A stretch of 6,745 nt of DNA from Alphaproteobacteria bacterium (GTDB lineage: Bacteria > Pseudomonadota > Alphaproteobacteria > Micropepsales > Micropepsaceae), in NCBI GenBank assembly GCA_028869355.1, contig JAGWSK010000094.1:1-6745 (forward strand), written 5' to 3'. The notes below the pieces were generated by a model. That model was not told the DNA's origin. It did no database searches and saw only the letters and a list, made by a program, of their open reading frames with translations. The translations under genes and the position numbers were made by a program. Shown here in pieces: positions 1-6,365 of the stretch. The stretch's first letter is position 1. Every line of letters starts with the position of its first letter.

Positions 1-382
1 ACGCGAGCGCAACAAGTACTACGACTGCCTGGAGGAGGCACAGAAAGGGGACCTCGACATTACGGCGCAGCTGGAATGGTTTCTGGGCTGCCTCGATCGT
101 GCATTCGCCGGCGCCGAAGAGATTCTCGGCGACGTGCTGAGCAAGGCAAAGTTCTGGGAGCAGCATGCCGGCATTGCGCTGAACGAACGGCAGCGCAACG
201 TCATCAACCGTCTGCTCGATGGGTTCGAAGGCAAGCTGACATCATCGAAGTGGGCCAAGCTCACAAAGTCGTCGCAGGCGACAGCCGGACGCGACATCGT
301 TGATCTCGAAGCCAAAGGCATACTGAGGCGGGATGCCGCCGGCGGGCGCAGCACGTCATACTCGCTCGTGACGGAGGCATGA
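1..382 (+). CDS. Fic family protein, C-terminal part (5' end outside the window)
   Basis: The frame is open from the left edge (first full codon at base 2) to TGA at 380-382, giving the last 126 residues. The first part, with ERNKYYDCLEEAQKGD and an EWFLGCLDRAF-like helix, matches my memory of the helical region after the Fic core in large bacterial Fic proteins. The last 65 or so residues (from NERQRNVINRLL to GGRSTSYSL) read as a winged-helix domain, with a recognition-helix-like stretch and a basic wing (ILRRDAAGGRSTSY). Fic enzymes transfer AMP or related groups from nucleotides to target proteins; the catalytic HPFxxGNGR motif would lie upstream and cannot be checked here. The winged helix suggests DNA binding, perhaps autoregulation. 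The gene converges on brnTA with 63 bases between the stops. The call rests on remembered family features, so the identity is likely but not proven. Confidence 0.82.
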   Translation, partial: RERNKYYDCLEEAQKGDLDITAQLEWFLGCLDRAFAGAEEILGDVLSKAKFWEQHAGIALNERQRNVINRLLDGFEGKLTSSKWAKLTKSSQATAGRDIVDLEAKGILRRDAAGGRSTSYSLVTEA

Positions 383-445
383 GCCCATCGCGAGCTGAGG
401 GCCAATCAAGACGCCAGTGTCGCAAGAGCCAAATGGATCGCCGGG

Positions 446-748
446 CTATGCCGCCTTCGGCGACCGGCGCTTTGGCTTCCGGTGGGGAAGGGCACGCGCC
501 AGGATCCGGTTGATTCGCGACTGCCAGCCTTCCCCGGTCGCTTTGTAAGCCGCGATCACCTTCGGATCGAGCCTTAGCGAAACCCGCTGTTTCGGATGCG
601 CGAGCTTCGGTCGGCCGCGGACGCGCGTCATGGCCTCGGCCACGTCAGGCATTTCTACCTGAAGAGATTTTGCAGCAGCAAAGTCGGCGTCCGTCATTTC
701 CGGAATGTCGTCGTCCGGAATGATCCGCTTGCCGTGTTTGCTTGTCAT
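446..748 (-). CDS. brnA: BrnA-type antitoxin
   Basis: This 100-aa protein is the likely antitoxin of the adjacent BrnT. The N-terminal half is acidic (PDDDIPEMTDADFAAAK, about residues 11-27), as expected for a toxin-binding segment. The C-terminal half has a GRPK linker (45-48), a beta strand (QRVSLRLDP) and helices including GEGWQSRINRILARAL, which is the ribbon-helix-helix DNA-binding pattern of the BrnA family. Known BrnA proteins neutralise BrnT and repress their own operon. The ATG at 748-746 is preceded on its strand by AGAGG with 9 bases of spacing, a good ribosome binding site that lies inside brnT. Translation is therefore probably coupled to brnT. The open frame extends upstream to 1000, but that stretch is the shadow of brnT and is not used. 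The basic tail (HRKPKRRSPKAA) is longer than I would expect and may contact DNA. Confidence 0.9.
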   Translation of the reverse strand: MTSKHGKRIIPDDDIPEMTDADFAAAKSLQVEMPDVAEAMTRVRGRPKLAHPKQRVSLRLDPKVIAAYKATGEGWQSRINRILARALPHRKPKRRSPKAA

Positions 749-1004
749 AGCGCTTGACCTCTTTCCTATTCGCCTTGCGGAAACTGATGATCCGCACCTT
801 GCCGCCGCGTCTACAGAATGCCACCAGGTGGAGTCGGTGCTTCCACAGGGCGAATGCCCAATACCTTGGCTCCGCGTATGAGAAGCGGGTATCCTCGATA
901 TAGGTTGCGTTGTCCCAATCGAGATGTTTGACATCGGCAAAATCCAGACCGTGCTTCTTGATGTTAGCGCGCCGCTTCTCGTCATCCCATTCCAATTCAA
1001 GCAT
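645..1004 (-). CDS. brnT: BrnT-type ribonuclease toxin
   Basis: Residues 1-87 match the BrnT pattern: an opening LEWDDEKRRANIKKHGLDF, a central YIEDTRFSYAEPRYWAFAL, then VAFCRRGGKVRIISFRKANRKEVKRY. Known BrnT toxins have a RelE-like fold, cleave RNA and stop growth when not bound by BrnA. Family members are usually about 90 aa; this frame gives 119 aa because the first stop comes 104 nt inside brnA. The extra 32 or so residues (from DKQTRQADHSGRR on) are Arg- and Cys-rich and look like a by-product of the overlapping brnA frame. The toxin may carry a real extension, or an ancestral stop may have been lost. The start is ATG at 1004-1002, fixed by the family N-terminus; no strong ribosome binding site precedes it. 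It is the first gene of the pair, in the usual toxin-first order. Confidence 0.9.
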   Translation of the reverse strand: MLELEWDDEKRRANIKKHGLDFADVKHLDWDNATYIEDTRFSYAEPRYWAFALWKHRLHLVAFCRRGGKVRIISFRKANRKEVKRYDKQTRQADHSGRRHSGNDGRRLCCCKISSGRNA

Positions 1005-1060
1005 TTTACGTAGGACTAAAAATGGTTGACTTCAAGGCCATAATGGTCAGGTTGAACCAG
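1005..1060 (-). promoter_or_regulatory. Possible brnTA promoter/operator region
   Basis: Just upstream of brnT are three short dyads: TTGACTTCAA (1026-1035, 4-bp arms), CCATAATGG (1038-1046, 4-bp arms) and CAGGTTGAACCAG (1048-1060, one mismatched pair). The hexamer GGTTGA also occurs twice, 26 bases apart (1024-1029 and 1050-1055). Autorepression by BrnA at upstream repeats is known for the family, so these are plausible operator half-sites. I could not pick a convincing -35/-10 pair. The assignment is inference. Confidence 0.3.
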
Positions 1061-1314
1061 CTAATGCACTTCCAGACATACATGAAAAATTCTCGGCTGG
1101 ATCGCCGCCGAATTCTCGAAGGCGCCAGGGAATCTGGCCGACGGAAGGCGACAAGCGGCCCAAATGCTGCCCGAAGCCAGGACTTTTCTGTACGGCGATT
1201 GTCTGCCAAAGCGGTAGCGGTTGATACTTCTGCATCGAGGGCCATCGTTTTGGATGAGCCCGAGGTAGCGGCCTGCGCTCTGTTCAAGGCGCGACCAAAT
1301 GGGCAGCCGAGGCC
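1005..1314. other. Gene-free stretch between brnT and the amidohydrolase remnant
   Basis: Apart from the dyads near brnT, I recognise nothing here. Both strands have open frames, for example a + frame from 1022 and a - frame down to 1006. Their translations are Arg/Ser-rich, continue as shadows into the amidohydrolase frame, and match no family I know. The amidohydrolase-like reading frame can be followed upstream only to about 1282-1291, and a stop lies in frame at 1255-1257. This stretch therefore probably contains the break point that removed the front of that gene. No terminal repeats of an insertion sequence were seen. Confidence 0.5.
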
Positions 1315-1935
1315 ATGCGCGTTGCCGACAAGATCGGCACTGTGGAGCCCGGAAAAATCGCCGACATCATCGTGGTCGATGCCGATCCGCTCGCCGACAT
1401 CGCCAATCTCAGGAAGATCAGCGCCGTCGTGTTCGACGGCAAGCAGGTCGAACTCGGGTACCACAGCTGGTTTTCAACGCCGTTCCTCGGCGGAGGCAGC
1501 GATCGCTCGGTGGTCGATGATGTACCGTGGACGCGGTCGCTGAAGCAGGCAACATTCCGCCAGCGCAATGGCGGAGGCGGCAATGGGCAACTTCCTAATC
1601 CGACCGAGAGCCCGCAGCCCGCGATTGAATCGATTCTTCCGGTGATGATTGCGCAGGGCAGTCCGGCGACCAACCTGACCCTGAAGGGATTCAATTTTAC
1701 CCGCAAATCGCGGGTGCTCGTCGATGGTCAATCAGTGCCTTACCGGGTGATTTCACCCACGGAATTGCAGGTGACGCTCGACGACAACCTGCTCAAAAAA
1801 GCCGGACGTTTCGACGTGCAGATCGTCAATCCGGAGCCGCTGGAAAATCCGCATTGGGGCAATGGCGCGTCGAACAGGGCGCATTTGCTCGTGACCTTTG
1901 GCTTCACGCGTATCCGCACCGCCGGCGCGAAGTAA
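1315..1935 (+). pseudogene. Truncated amidohydrolase with C-terminal IPT/TIG-like domain
   Basis: From the first in-frame ATG this gives 206 aa. Residues 1-45 contain GTVEPGKIADIIVVDADPL followed by ISAVVFDGKQVEL. This is the closing segment of metal-dependent amidohydrolases of the imidazolonepropionase/dihydroorotase type, where the chain returns to the small beta domain. Similar sequence continues upstream of the ATG in the same frame (ATKWAAEAM, 1294-1317), so the ATG is internal to the original gene, and the frame stops at 1255-1257. The HxH metal site and the TIM barrel, normally 300 or more residues, are absent. After a Gly/Pro-rich linker (about 86-106), residues 107-198 read like an IPT/TIG immunoglobulin-like domain (SPATNLTLKGFNF, VLVDGQSVPYRV, SPTELQVTL, GRFDVQIVNPEP). 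A hydrolytic enzyme is impossible in this form. A stable IPT/TIG fragment could still be made, but no good start signal was seen. No frameshifted N-terminal part was found in the other frames. Confidence 0.75.
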
Positions 1936-1981
1936 AGGCCGGCGCGGGGGTCATTGCGGCGAGCGATTGTCAGGCTATCCG

Positions 1982-2006
1982 AACGCCAGCATGCCGGCAC
2001 GGCGTT
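1982..2006. terminator. Hairpin between two convergent genes, possible terminator
   Basis: AACGCC (1982-1987) and GGCGTT (2001-2006) form a perfect 6-bp inverted repeat around a 13-base loop. The loop itself contains the palindrome TGCCGGCA (1992-1999). The hairpin lies between the stops of the amidohydrolase remnant and the exported-protein gene, where a shared terminator would be expected. Neither side has a T-run, so it is not a classical intrinsic terminator. Confidence 0.3.
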
Positions 2007-2014
2007 GCGCTCAT

Positions 2015-2329
2015 TTATGGGGAACCGGCGCGCACAACCTTGCCCGGCGCCATGACGTAACCGTCAATATTCGCCAGCATTTCCTGCCTGAATGCATTTT
2101 GAAATGCCGAGATGGCGGCATTGCTTGCATTGGGATGTTCCCGGCGAATTTGGGCGACGACCAGCAAGTTCATCATCTTGATGAGATTCAGCGCGCCTTT
2201 GGAGTTTGACGTCCGGACGAGATTCACGGCGGCGGCAAATTGGGGGTCCATCTGCGCAGGCGCCTGGGCGCTCGCAGAAACCGTCGTCAGCGCGAACAAT
2301 GCTGCCAAGGGCGTGATCAAACACCGCAT
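2015..2329 (-). CDS. Small exported protein, possibly a truncated DUF2059-like protein
   Basis: This 104-aa protein starts with a typical Sec signal peptide: MRCLITPLAALFALTTVSAS, with likely cleavage after AQA at residue 23. The ATG at 2329-2327 has a good ribosome binding site, GGGAG with 7 bases of spacing, so it is probably translated. The mature part is helical (DPQFAAAVNLVRTSN, LNLIKMMNLLVVAQIRREHP, AISAFQNAFRQEMLANIDGY). It resembles the first half of DUF2059 proteins, small periplasmic proteins of unknown function. The second half of that domain, where a conserved YxRHFxxxE-like segment would follow, is missing; the chain ends with MAPGKVVRAGSP. I looked at the other frames downstream on the same strand and did not find the rest. 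It may be a truncated gene or an unrelated small secreted protein. The family assignment is weak. Confidence 0.6.
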   Translation of the reverse strand: MRCLITPLAALFALTTVSASAQAPAQMDPQFAAAVNLVRTSNSKGALNLIKMMNLLVVAQIRREHPNASNAAISAFQNAFRQEMLANIDGYVMAPGKVVRAGSP

Positions 2330-2342
2330 GAGTCGTCTCCCA

Positions 2343-2641
2343 CCAGAGCAACCGTATCGCGAACGATATGCGTTCGGGGATTAACAAAACGTTGTCGGTG
2401 GTTTTTGATTCAACTGATGGATTCGACAAAAGCGCATTTGCGCGTGGACATTTGTCGTCGCGCGTATCGCACTGGCGGACGCGACAGGATTGATGCGCAT
2501 TTGATGAAACTGCAATCGCGCGGAGTAAGGCGTTTCGAGACAAGTTTGGATTACAGTTCGCAAAACTCCAATTGTGCCGGCTGACACTTTATTCAGTCAT
2601 TAACCAGTTCATTGTTGATTAGAAGCTGCCATTGGAGCCCA
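2343..2641. other. Dyad-rich intergenic region without a gene
   Basis: The region separates the exported-protein gene (-) from the small membrane-protein gene (+) and should hold promoters for both, but I found no convincing -35/-10 pair. It contains CGAACG/CGTTCG (2360-2365 and 2371-2376) about 30 bases upstream of the exported-protein start. It also contains a nested structure: outer arms CGACAAA (2424-2430) and TTTGTCG (2451-2457) enclose the palindrome GCGCA-TT-TGCGC (2432-2443). GCGCATTTG recurs at 2495-2503. The open frames crossing it look like shadows. Confidence 0.45.
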
Positions 2642-2866
2642 ATGCCCCATATGACAAAACATGTCCACATGAAGCCGGCCGACGCCGGCGGAGAAAGACG
2701 GACCTCACTGTGGCCGCTGATTATCACGGGCTACGCGGTTGTGGTGACGTTGTCATGGATGGACCCGGATGGCGGCACCAACACGGCTTCGGAATTCCTG
2801 CACGGGATGCACTTGGTTGCACAGCAATGGTTGGATACCATCCGGGAGAATCTGCACCAGCTCTGA
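2642..2866 (+). CDS. Hypothetical small single-pass membrane protein
   Basis: From ATG 2642 this gives 74 aa; I do not recognise it. Residues 1-22 are polar, with several His and basic residues (MTKHVHMKPADAGGERR). Residues 23-40 (LWPLIITGYAVVVTLSWM) form one likely membrane helix. The remainder is a soluble, probably helical tail (ASEFLHGMHLVAQQWLDTIRENLHQL). A short GGAG (2634-2637) lies 4 bases before the chosen ATG, which is tight but usable. In-frame ATGs at 2651 and 2669 and a TTG at 2612 are alternatives. The charge pattern before the helix suggests a cytoplasmic N-terminus by the positive-inside rule. The gene converges on trpE with 28 bases between the stops. It could be a chance frame, though the clear membrane helix, the ribosome binding site and the lack of a competing gene favour a real one. 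Confidence 0.45.
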   Translation: MPHMTKHVHMKPADAGGERRTSLWPLIITGYAVVVTLSWMDPDGGTNTASEFLHGMHLVAQQWLDTIRENLHQL

Positions 2867-2894
2867 GCCACGCCGGCTGAGATAATACCTCAAT

Positions 2895-4388
2895 TTACAA
2901 CTGCTTCAGCGCTTCGTCCGCCGCTGCCATCAACGCCCGCGCCTTATTGACCGTTTCCTGGAATTCGGATTCCGGATCGGAATCCGCGACCACTCCGCCG
3001 CCGGCCTGCACATACATCATCCCATCCTTCACCACCGCGGTGCGGAGCACGATGCAGGTGTCCATCGAGCCATTGGCCGCGAAATAACCAACGGCGCCGG
3101 CATAAATCCCGCGCTTTTCCCGTTCAAGTTCGTCAATGATTTCCATGGCCCGGATTTTTGGCGCGCCGGACAATGTCCCGGCGGGAAATCCGGCAATCAG
3201 TGCGTCGACCGCGTCGAGTTCCGGCCGGATGATGCCCTCGACGTTTGAGACCAGATGCATCACGTGCGAGTAGCGTTCGATGAAGAACTGATCCGTGACT
3301 TTTACCGTCCCGGTTCTCGCAACCCTGCCAACATCGTTCCGGCCGAGGTCCAGCAACATCAGGTGTTCGGCGCGTTCTTTGGGATCGCCCATGAGCTCCT
3401 CGGCCAATCCGTGGTCTTCGTCGCGTGTCTTTCCGCGCGGCCGGGTGCCGGCAATCGGCCGGATTGTCACGACGCCATCGCGCAAGCGGACGAGAATTTC
3501 GGGGCTCGAACCGACGACAGCGAATCCGGGAAAATCGAGGAAATAGAGAAATGGCGACGGATTGAGCCGCCGCAGCGCGCGATACAATGAGAACGGCGGC
3601 AAGGGAAATTCACGGCGGAATCTCTGGCTCGGAACAACCTGAAAAATGTCGCCGGCGACGATGTATTCTTTGGCCCTTCGCACAATCCGCAGATATTCAT
3701 CGTGGGCTGTGTTCGATTGAATTGATTCGAAACCGTGATTGGGCCGAACCGGCAATGGAGGTTCAACCGGAGGCCCTGCGAATCGGGCAGCAATATCGTG
3801 CAGTCGAGCTACGGCGGCATCATAAGCCTGCCGCGCTTCGGTTTTTTGATCCGGCCATACCGGCGTGACGACGATGATCTCGTCCCGGATGTTGTCAAAA
3901 ATCGCTATAACGGTTGGCCGCAACAATATTGATTCCGGAAGGTTCAGCGGATCGGGCGGCGGGTCAAGCAGCTTTTCGATGTACCGCACCATGTCATAGC
4001 CGAGATAGCCAAACAGGCCGCCGGCCATTGGCGGCAATTCCGCCGGCAGATCGATGCGCGATTGCTCCACGATCCGTTTCAGCGAGGCGATCGGCTCGTC
4101 GCCGTCCTGGACGAAATTATCCGCATCCAGTGCATTGCGATTGATTTCCGCGCGGCCGTTGCGGCACCGCCAGATCAGGTCGGGCTTCAAACCGATGATC
4201 GAATAGCGGCCCCGGTTCTCACCGCCCTGGACGCTTTCGAACAGGAATGTGTTGACCGCGTTTGCCGCGAGTTTCAGGAAGGCGGATACCGGCGTGTCAA
4301 GATCGGCGATCAGCCGCAAATGCAATGTCTGCGCCCGGCCAGCTTCGTAAATGGAAGCAAAGGCCAGGTAACCGGGTGATATTTCCAT
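2895..4388 (-). CDS. trpE: Anthranilate synthase component I
   Basis: TrpE converts chorismate plus ammonia, normally supplied from glutamine by TrpG, to anthranilate and pyruvate. This is the first committed step of tryptophan synthesis in the cytoplasm. The 497 aa are full length for the family. The N-terminal domain has FESVQGGENRGRYS (50-63), matching the ES...RYS element of the tryptophan feedback site. The chorismate-binding domain holds EYIVAGDIFQVVPSQRF (241-257), PIAGTRPRG (311-319), DLGRNDVGRVA (347-357), HVMHLVSNVEG (375-385), PAGTLSGAPKIRAMEI (402-417) and GGGVVADSDPESEF (463-476), which carry the known catalytic and magnesium-binding residues. No key residue appears lost. The ATG at 4388-4386 fits the family N-terminus and begins 3 bases after the ppiD stop. 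With no strong ribosome binding site, translation is probably coupled to ppiD. No trpG, trpD or trpC follows; the next gene is convergent. PabB is unlikely given the feedback-site and overall match. Confidence 0.97.
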   Translation of the reverse strand: MEISPGYLAFASIYEAGRAQTLHLRLIADLDTPVSAFLKLAANAVNTFLFESVQGGENRGRYSIIGLKPDLIWRCRNGRAEINRNALDADNFVQDGDEPIASLKRIVEQSRIDLPAELPPMAGGLFGYLGYDMVRYIEKLLDPPPDPLNLPESILLRPTVIAIFDNIRDEIIVVTPVWPDQKTEARQAYDAAVARLHDIAARFAGPPVEPPLPVRPNHGFESIQSNTAHDEYLRIVRRAKEYIVAGDIFQVVPSQRFRREFPLPPFSLYRALRRLNPSPFLYFLDFPGFAVVGSSPEILVRLRDGVVTIRPIAGTRPRGKTRDEDHGLAEELMGDPKERAEHLMLLDLGRNDVGRVARTGTVKVTDQFFIERYSHVMHLVSNVEGIIRPELDAVDALIAGFPAGTLSGAPKIRAMEIIDELEREKRGIYAGAVGYFAANGSMDTCIVLRTAVVKDGMMYVQAGGGVVADSDPESEFQETVNKARALMAAADEALKQL

Positions 4389-4391
4389 GCT

Positions 4392-6278
4392 CTACTGCTG
4401 TGTAGCGTGGTCGAACGTGGCCTGGTGAATATTCACCCCCGCCCTGAGCCGTGCCGCAGCCGCGACCGAATCGACCAGTCCTTCACCCAATTGCTGCGCG
4501 GCAGCTTTACGGAAATTTGTGTATTCCGCAGCTGTGACGTCCGGCTGGGGCGTGTTTGCCGAAACCACTTTGGCAATCACCATGGCATCGCCTTTGCCTG
4601 CGGCACCGCTCACCACCGAACCCGGCGGCACCGCGAAAATCTGCTCCATCAGGTCCATCGAGAACACGTCGCTGGTGGCGCCCCGTTTGAGCGGCATACT
4701 GGTCACCGGCGCATGGCCGGCAGCCTTCCCGGCTTCGTCGAGACTGCCGGCTTTGCGCGCATCTGCGACAAACTGCTGACTCTTGGTCTGCAGCAGCTTG
4801 CCGCGTTGTTCCTTCAGCCATTCCTCCTTGACCACTTCGCGGACGGAATCCAGAGGCTTCACCGCCGGTGGGCTGACCTTGACCACCCTAATCGCAAAAT
4901 TATTTCCGCTTTCGTCCTGGAACAGATCGCTTTCTTCGCCGCCTTCCGTGCGGAAGGCCTGATCGAGAAATTGCATCGACTTTGGGATATCGGCCTGCGT
5001 GTTCTCGGGTGTCATGCCCTGCCGATCGACAGCCGGAACGTGGTGCACGGTGAGGCTCTGTTTGGCTGCCGCCTGGTCCAGCGACGCCCCGCCGCCGCGC
5101 GCGTCTTCAAATGCATTGGCGAGATCGGCCACCTTGCCGGCCGCGCGGCCTTTGATCAGATCGGCTTTGATCGCGTCTTTGACCTCATCGAAGCTCTTGT
5201 TCTCGCCCGGGATGATTTTTGCCGCACGCAGGATCACCCAGCCAAACGGACCCTGAACCGGCGGCGTCACACCACCTTCGGGAACCGCAAAGACTGCCTT
5301 CGACAGCGTTGGATCCAGGCCGGCAGCACCGGCGGCGAAGGTTCCAAGCGTAAGGTCCTGGTCCTTCAAACCGCGCTGATGCGCGACATTCAGGAAATCC
5401 ATCCCATTCATGATTTTTGCCGCGGCGGCGTCCGCTGCTGCCTTGTCGGGAAACGACAATTGCTGCACTTCGCGCTGTTCGGGTTTCTGATAATCGGACC
5501 GATGGGAATCATACTGCGCTTTCAGATCGGCGTCCGAAATCTGGATTTCGCTGGCCACCTGATCGGGGCCGATTTCAATGTAATCCAGGCTGCGATATTC
5601 CGGCGAACTGAACTGCTGTGCGTGGGCCTTGTGATACGCGACCAGATCGGCCTCGCTTGGCTCCGGCACATTGCCGGCTTCCTGCGGCGTGAGCGCGATA
5701 TACTGAACCGTCCGGGTCTGGTTGGTGTAGTCGTAGAGAATCCGCGTCAATCCGGGCGGCGCCGCGATCCCGTCGACAAGCGCATCGAGCAATTGTTCGC
5801 GCGCGATGTCCTTGCCGGTGACATTAATGAAGCCTTGTTCGCTCAGTCCGTTGTCCTGCAGCGCGCGTGCGAGGAGATTGGGATCGAAGGCGCCATCGGC
5901 GCCGCGGAAGTTGGGATTGGACTGTATTTGCGCGACAATGGTGTTTTGCGACACGGTCAATCCCAGCCGGTTTGCTTCGTTATCCAGCGCCGTGCTGTTG
6001 ATCATCTGATCGAGCACACTGCGGTCCAGCCCAATGGCCTTGGCCTGCTCCAATGTGATTTGATTCTGCGTCTGCTGCGACAGTGCCCGAAGCTGATTCT
6101 GCAGTTGCTGGCTGAATTCCTGCTGCGAGATATCCGTCCCACCGACGCTCGCGACCGTGGTGTCGCCGCCGCCGCGGAAGATGTCGGCAACCCCCCATAG
6201 GGCAAAGGCGAGAACGAGTACCCCGATAATGACGGAGGCGACCCAGGATTTGGAGGCAGCGCGAAGTTGCTGGAGCAT
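4392..6278 (-). CDS. ppiD: PpiD-like membrane-anchored periplasmic peptidyl-prolyl isomerase/chaperone (SurA-N/parvulin family)
   Basis: The protein is 628 aa, close to the usual PpiD size of about 620-630. It opens with MLQQLRAASKSWVAS and a single membrane helix (about 12-31, VASVIIGVLVLAFALWGV). The short cytoplasmic end and uncleaved anchor are typical for the family, leaving the rest in the periplasm. Residues about 40-165 form the SurA-N-like helical chaperone domain (SQQEFSQQLQNQLRAL, LEQAKAIGLDRSVLDQMI). Residues about 265-355 form a parvulin-like domain (EQREVQQLSFPD, GMDFLNVAHQRG, FAVPEGGVTPPVQGPFGWVIL). A second SurA-like C-terminal part follows. Known PpiD proteins assist folding of exported proteins near the Sec translocon, often with weak isomerase activity. 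The frame could start at a TTG at 6323, but that codon falls in the spacer of the predicted promoter, and family members start at MLQ; ATG 6278 is chosen. It is the first gene of a unit with trpE, a pairing seen in other alphaproteobacteria. Confidence 0.93.
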   Translation of the reverse strand: MLQQLRAASKSWVASVIIGVLVLAFALWGVADIFRGGGDTTVASVGGTDISQQEFSQQLQNQLRALSQQTQNQITLEQAKAIGLDRSVLDQMINSTALDNEANRLGLTVSQNTIVAQIQSNPNFRGADGAFDPNLLARALQDNGLSEQGFINVTGKDIAREQLLDALVDGIAAPPGLTRILYDYTNQTRTVQYIALTPQEAGNVPEPSEADLVAYHKAHAQQFSSPEYRSLDYIEIGPDQVASEIQISDADLKAQYDSHRSDYQKPEQREVQQLSFPDKAAADAAAAKIMNGMDFLNVAHQRGLKDQDLTLGTFAAGAAGLDPTLSKAVFAVPEGGVTPPVQGPFGWVILRAAKIIPGENKSFDEVKDAIKADLIKGRAAGKVADLANAFEDARGGGASLDQAAAKQSLTVHHVPAVDRQGMTPENTQADIPKSMQFLDQAFRTEGGEESDLFQDESGNNFAIRVVKVSPPAVKPLDSVREVVKEEWLKEQRGKLLQTKSQQFVADARKAGSLDEAGKAAGHAPVTSMPLKRGATSDVFSMDLMEQIFAVPPGSVVSGAAGKGDAMVIAKVVSANTPQPDVTAAEYTNFRKAAAQQLGEGLVDSVAAAARLRAGVNIHQATFDHATQQ

Positions 6279-6305
6279 AGGCTTAACCGTTGGGAGGAAC
6301 CGCGA

Positions 6306-6334
6306 ATCATAAGTTGCATGCAAGATTGCGGCAA
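6306..6334 (-). promoter_or_regulatory. Predicted sigma70-like promoter of ppiD-trpE
   Basis: On the - strand, TTGCCG (6334-6329) is followed after 17 bases by TATGAT (6311-6306), matching 4/6 and 5/6 of the consensus boxes. Transcription would begin near 6299, about 20 bases before the ppiD ATG at 6278. This placement argues against the upstream TTG start at 6323. No trp leader peptide or attenuator is visible between the promoter and ppiD, nor between ppiD and trpE. Confidence 0.55.
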
Positions 6335-6365
6335 GTGCTGCTCAAATGGTGCCCAAATAATTGAA

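Noticed and set aside
1022..1543. A 173-aa open frame on the + strand crossing the gene-free region
   Set aside because: Its second half overlaps the amidohydrolase remnant in a different frame. Its composition is Arg/Ser-rich without recognisable motifs, and the frame shows no ribosome binding site.
2861..2881. A possible terminator hairpin at the end of the small membrane-protein gene (AGCC-ACGCC-GGCT with flanking CTC/GAG)
   Set aside because: The stem needs a 2-base bulge, part of it overlaps the coding sequence, and no clear T-run follows on either strand.
4407..6200. A 597-aa open frame on the + strand opposite ppiD
   Set aside because: It lies wholly antisense to a full-length, clearly recognisable PpiD. 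Its translation is rich in Arg, His and Cys with no domain pattern, as expected of an antisense shadow in GC-rich DNA.
6279..6323. N-terminal extension of PpiD from a TTG codon at 6323
   Set aside because: The extension would overlap the predicted -10 box and spacer, lacks a ribosome binding site, and adds residues before the typical MLQ start of the family.
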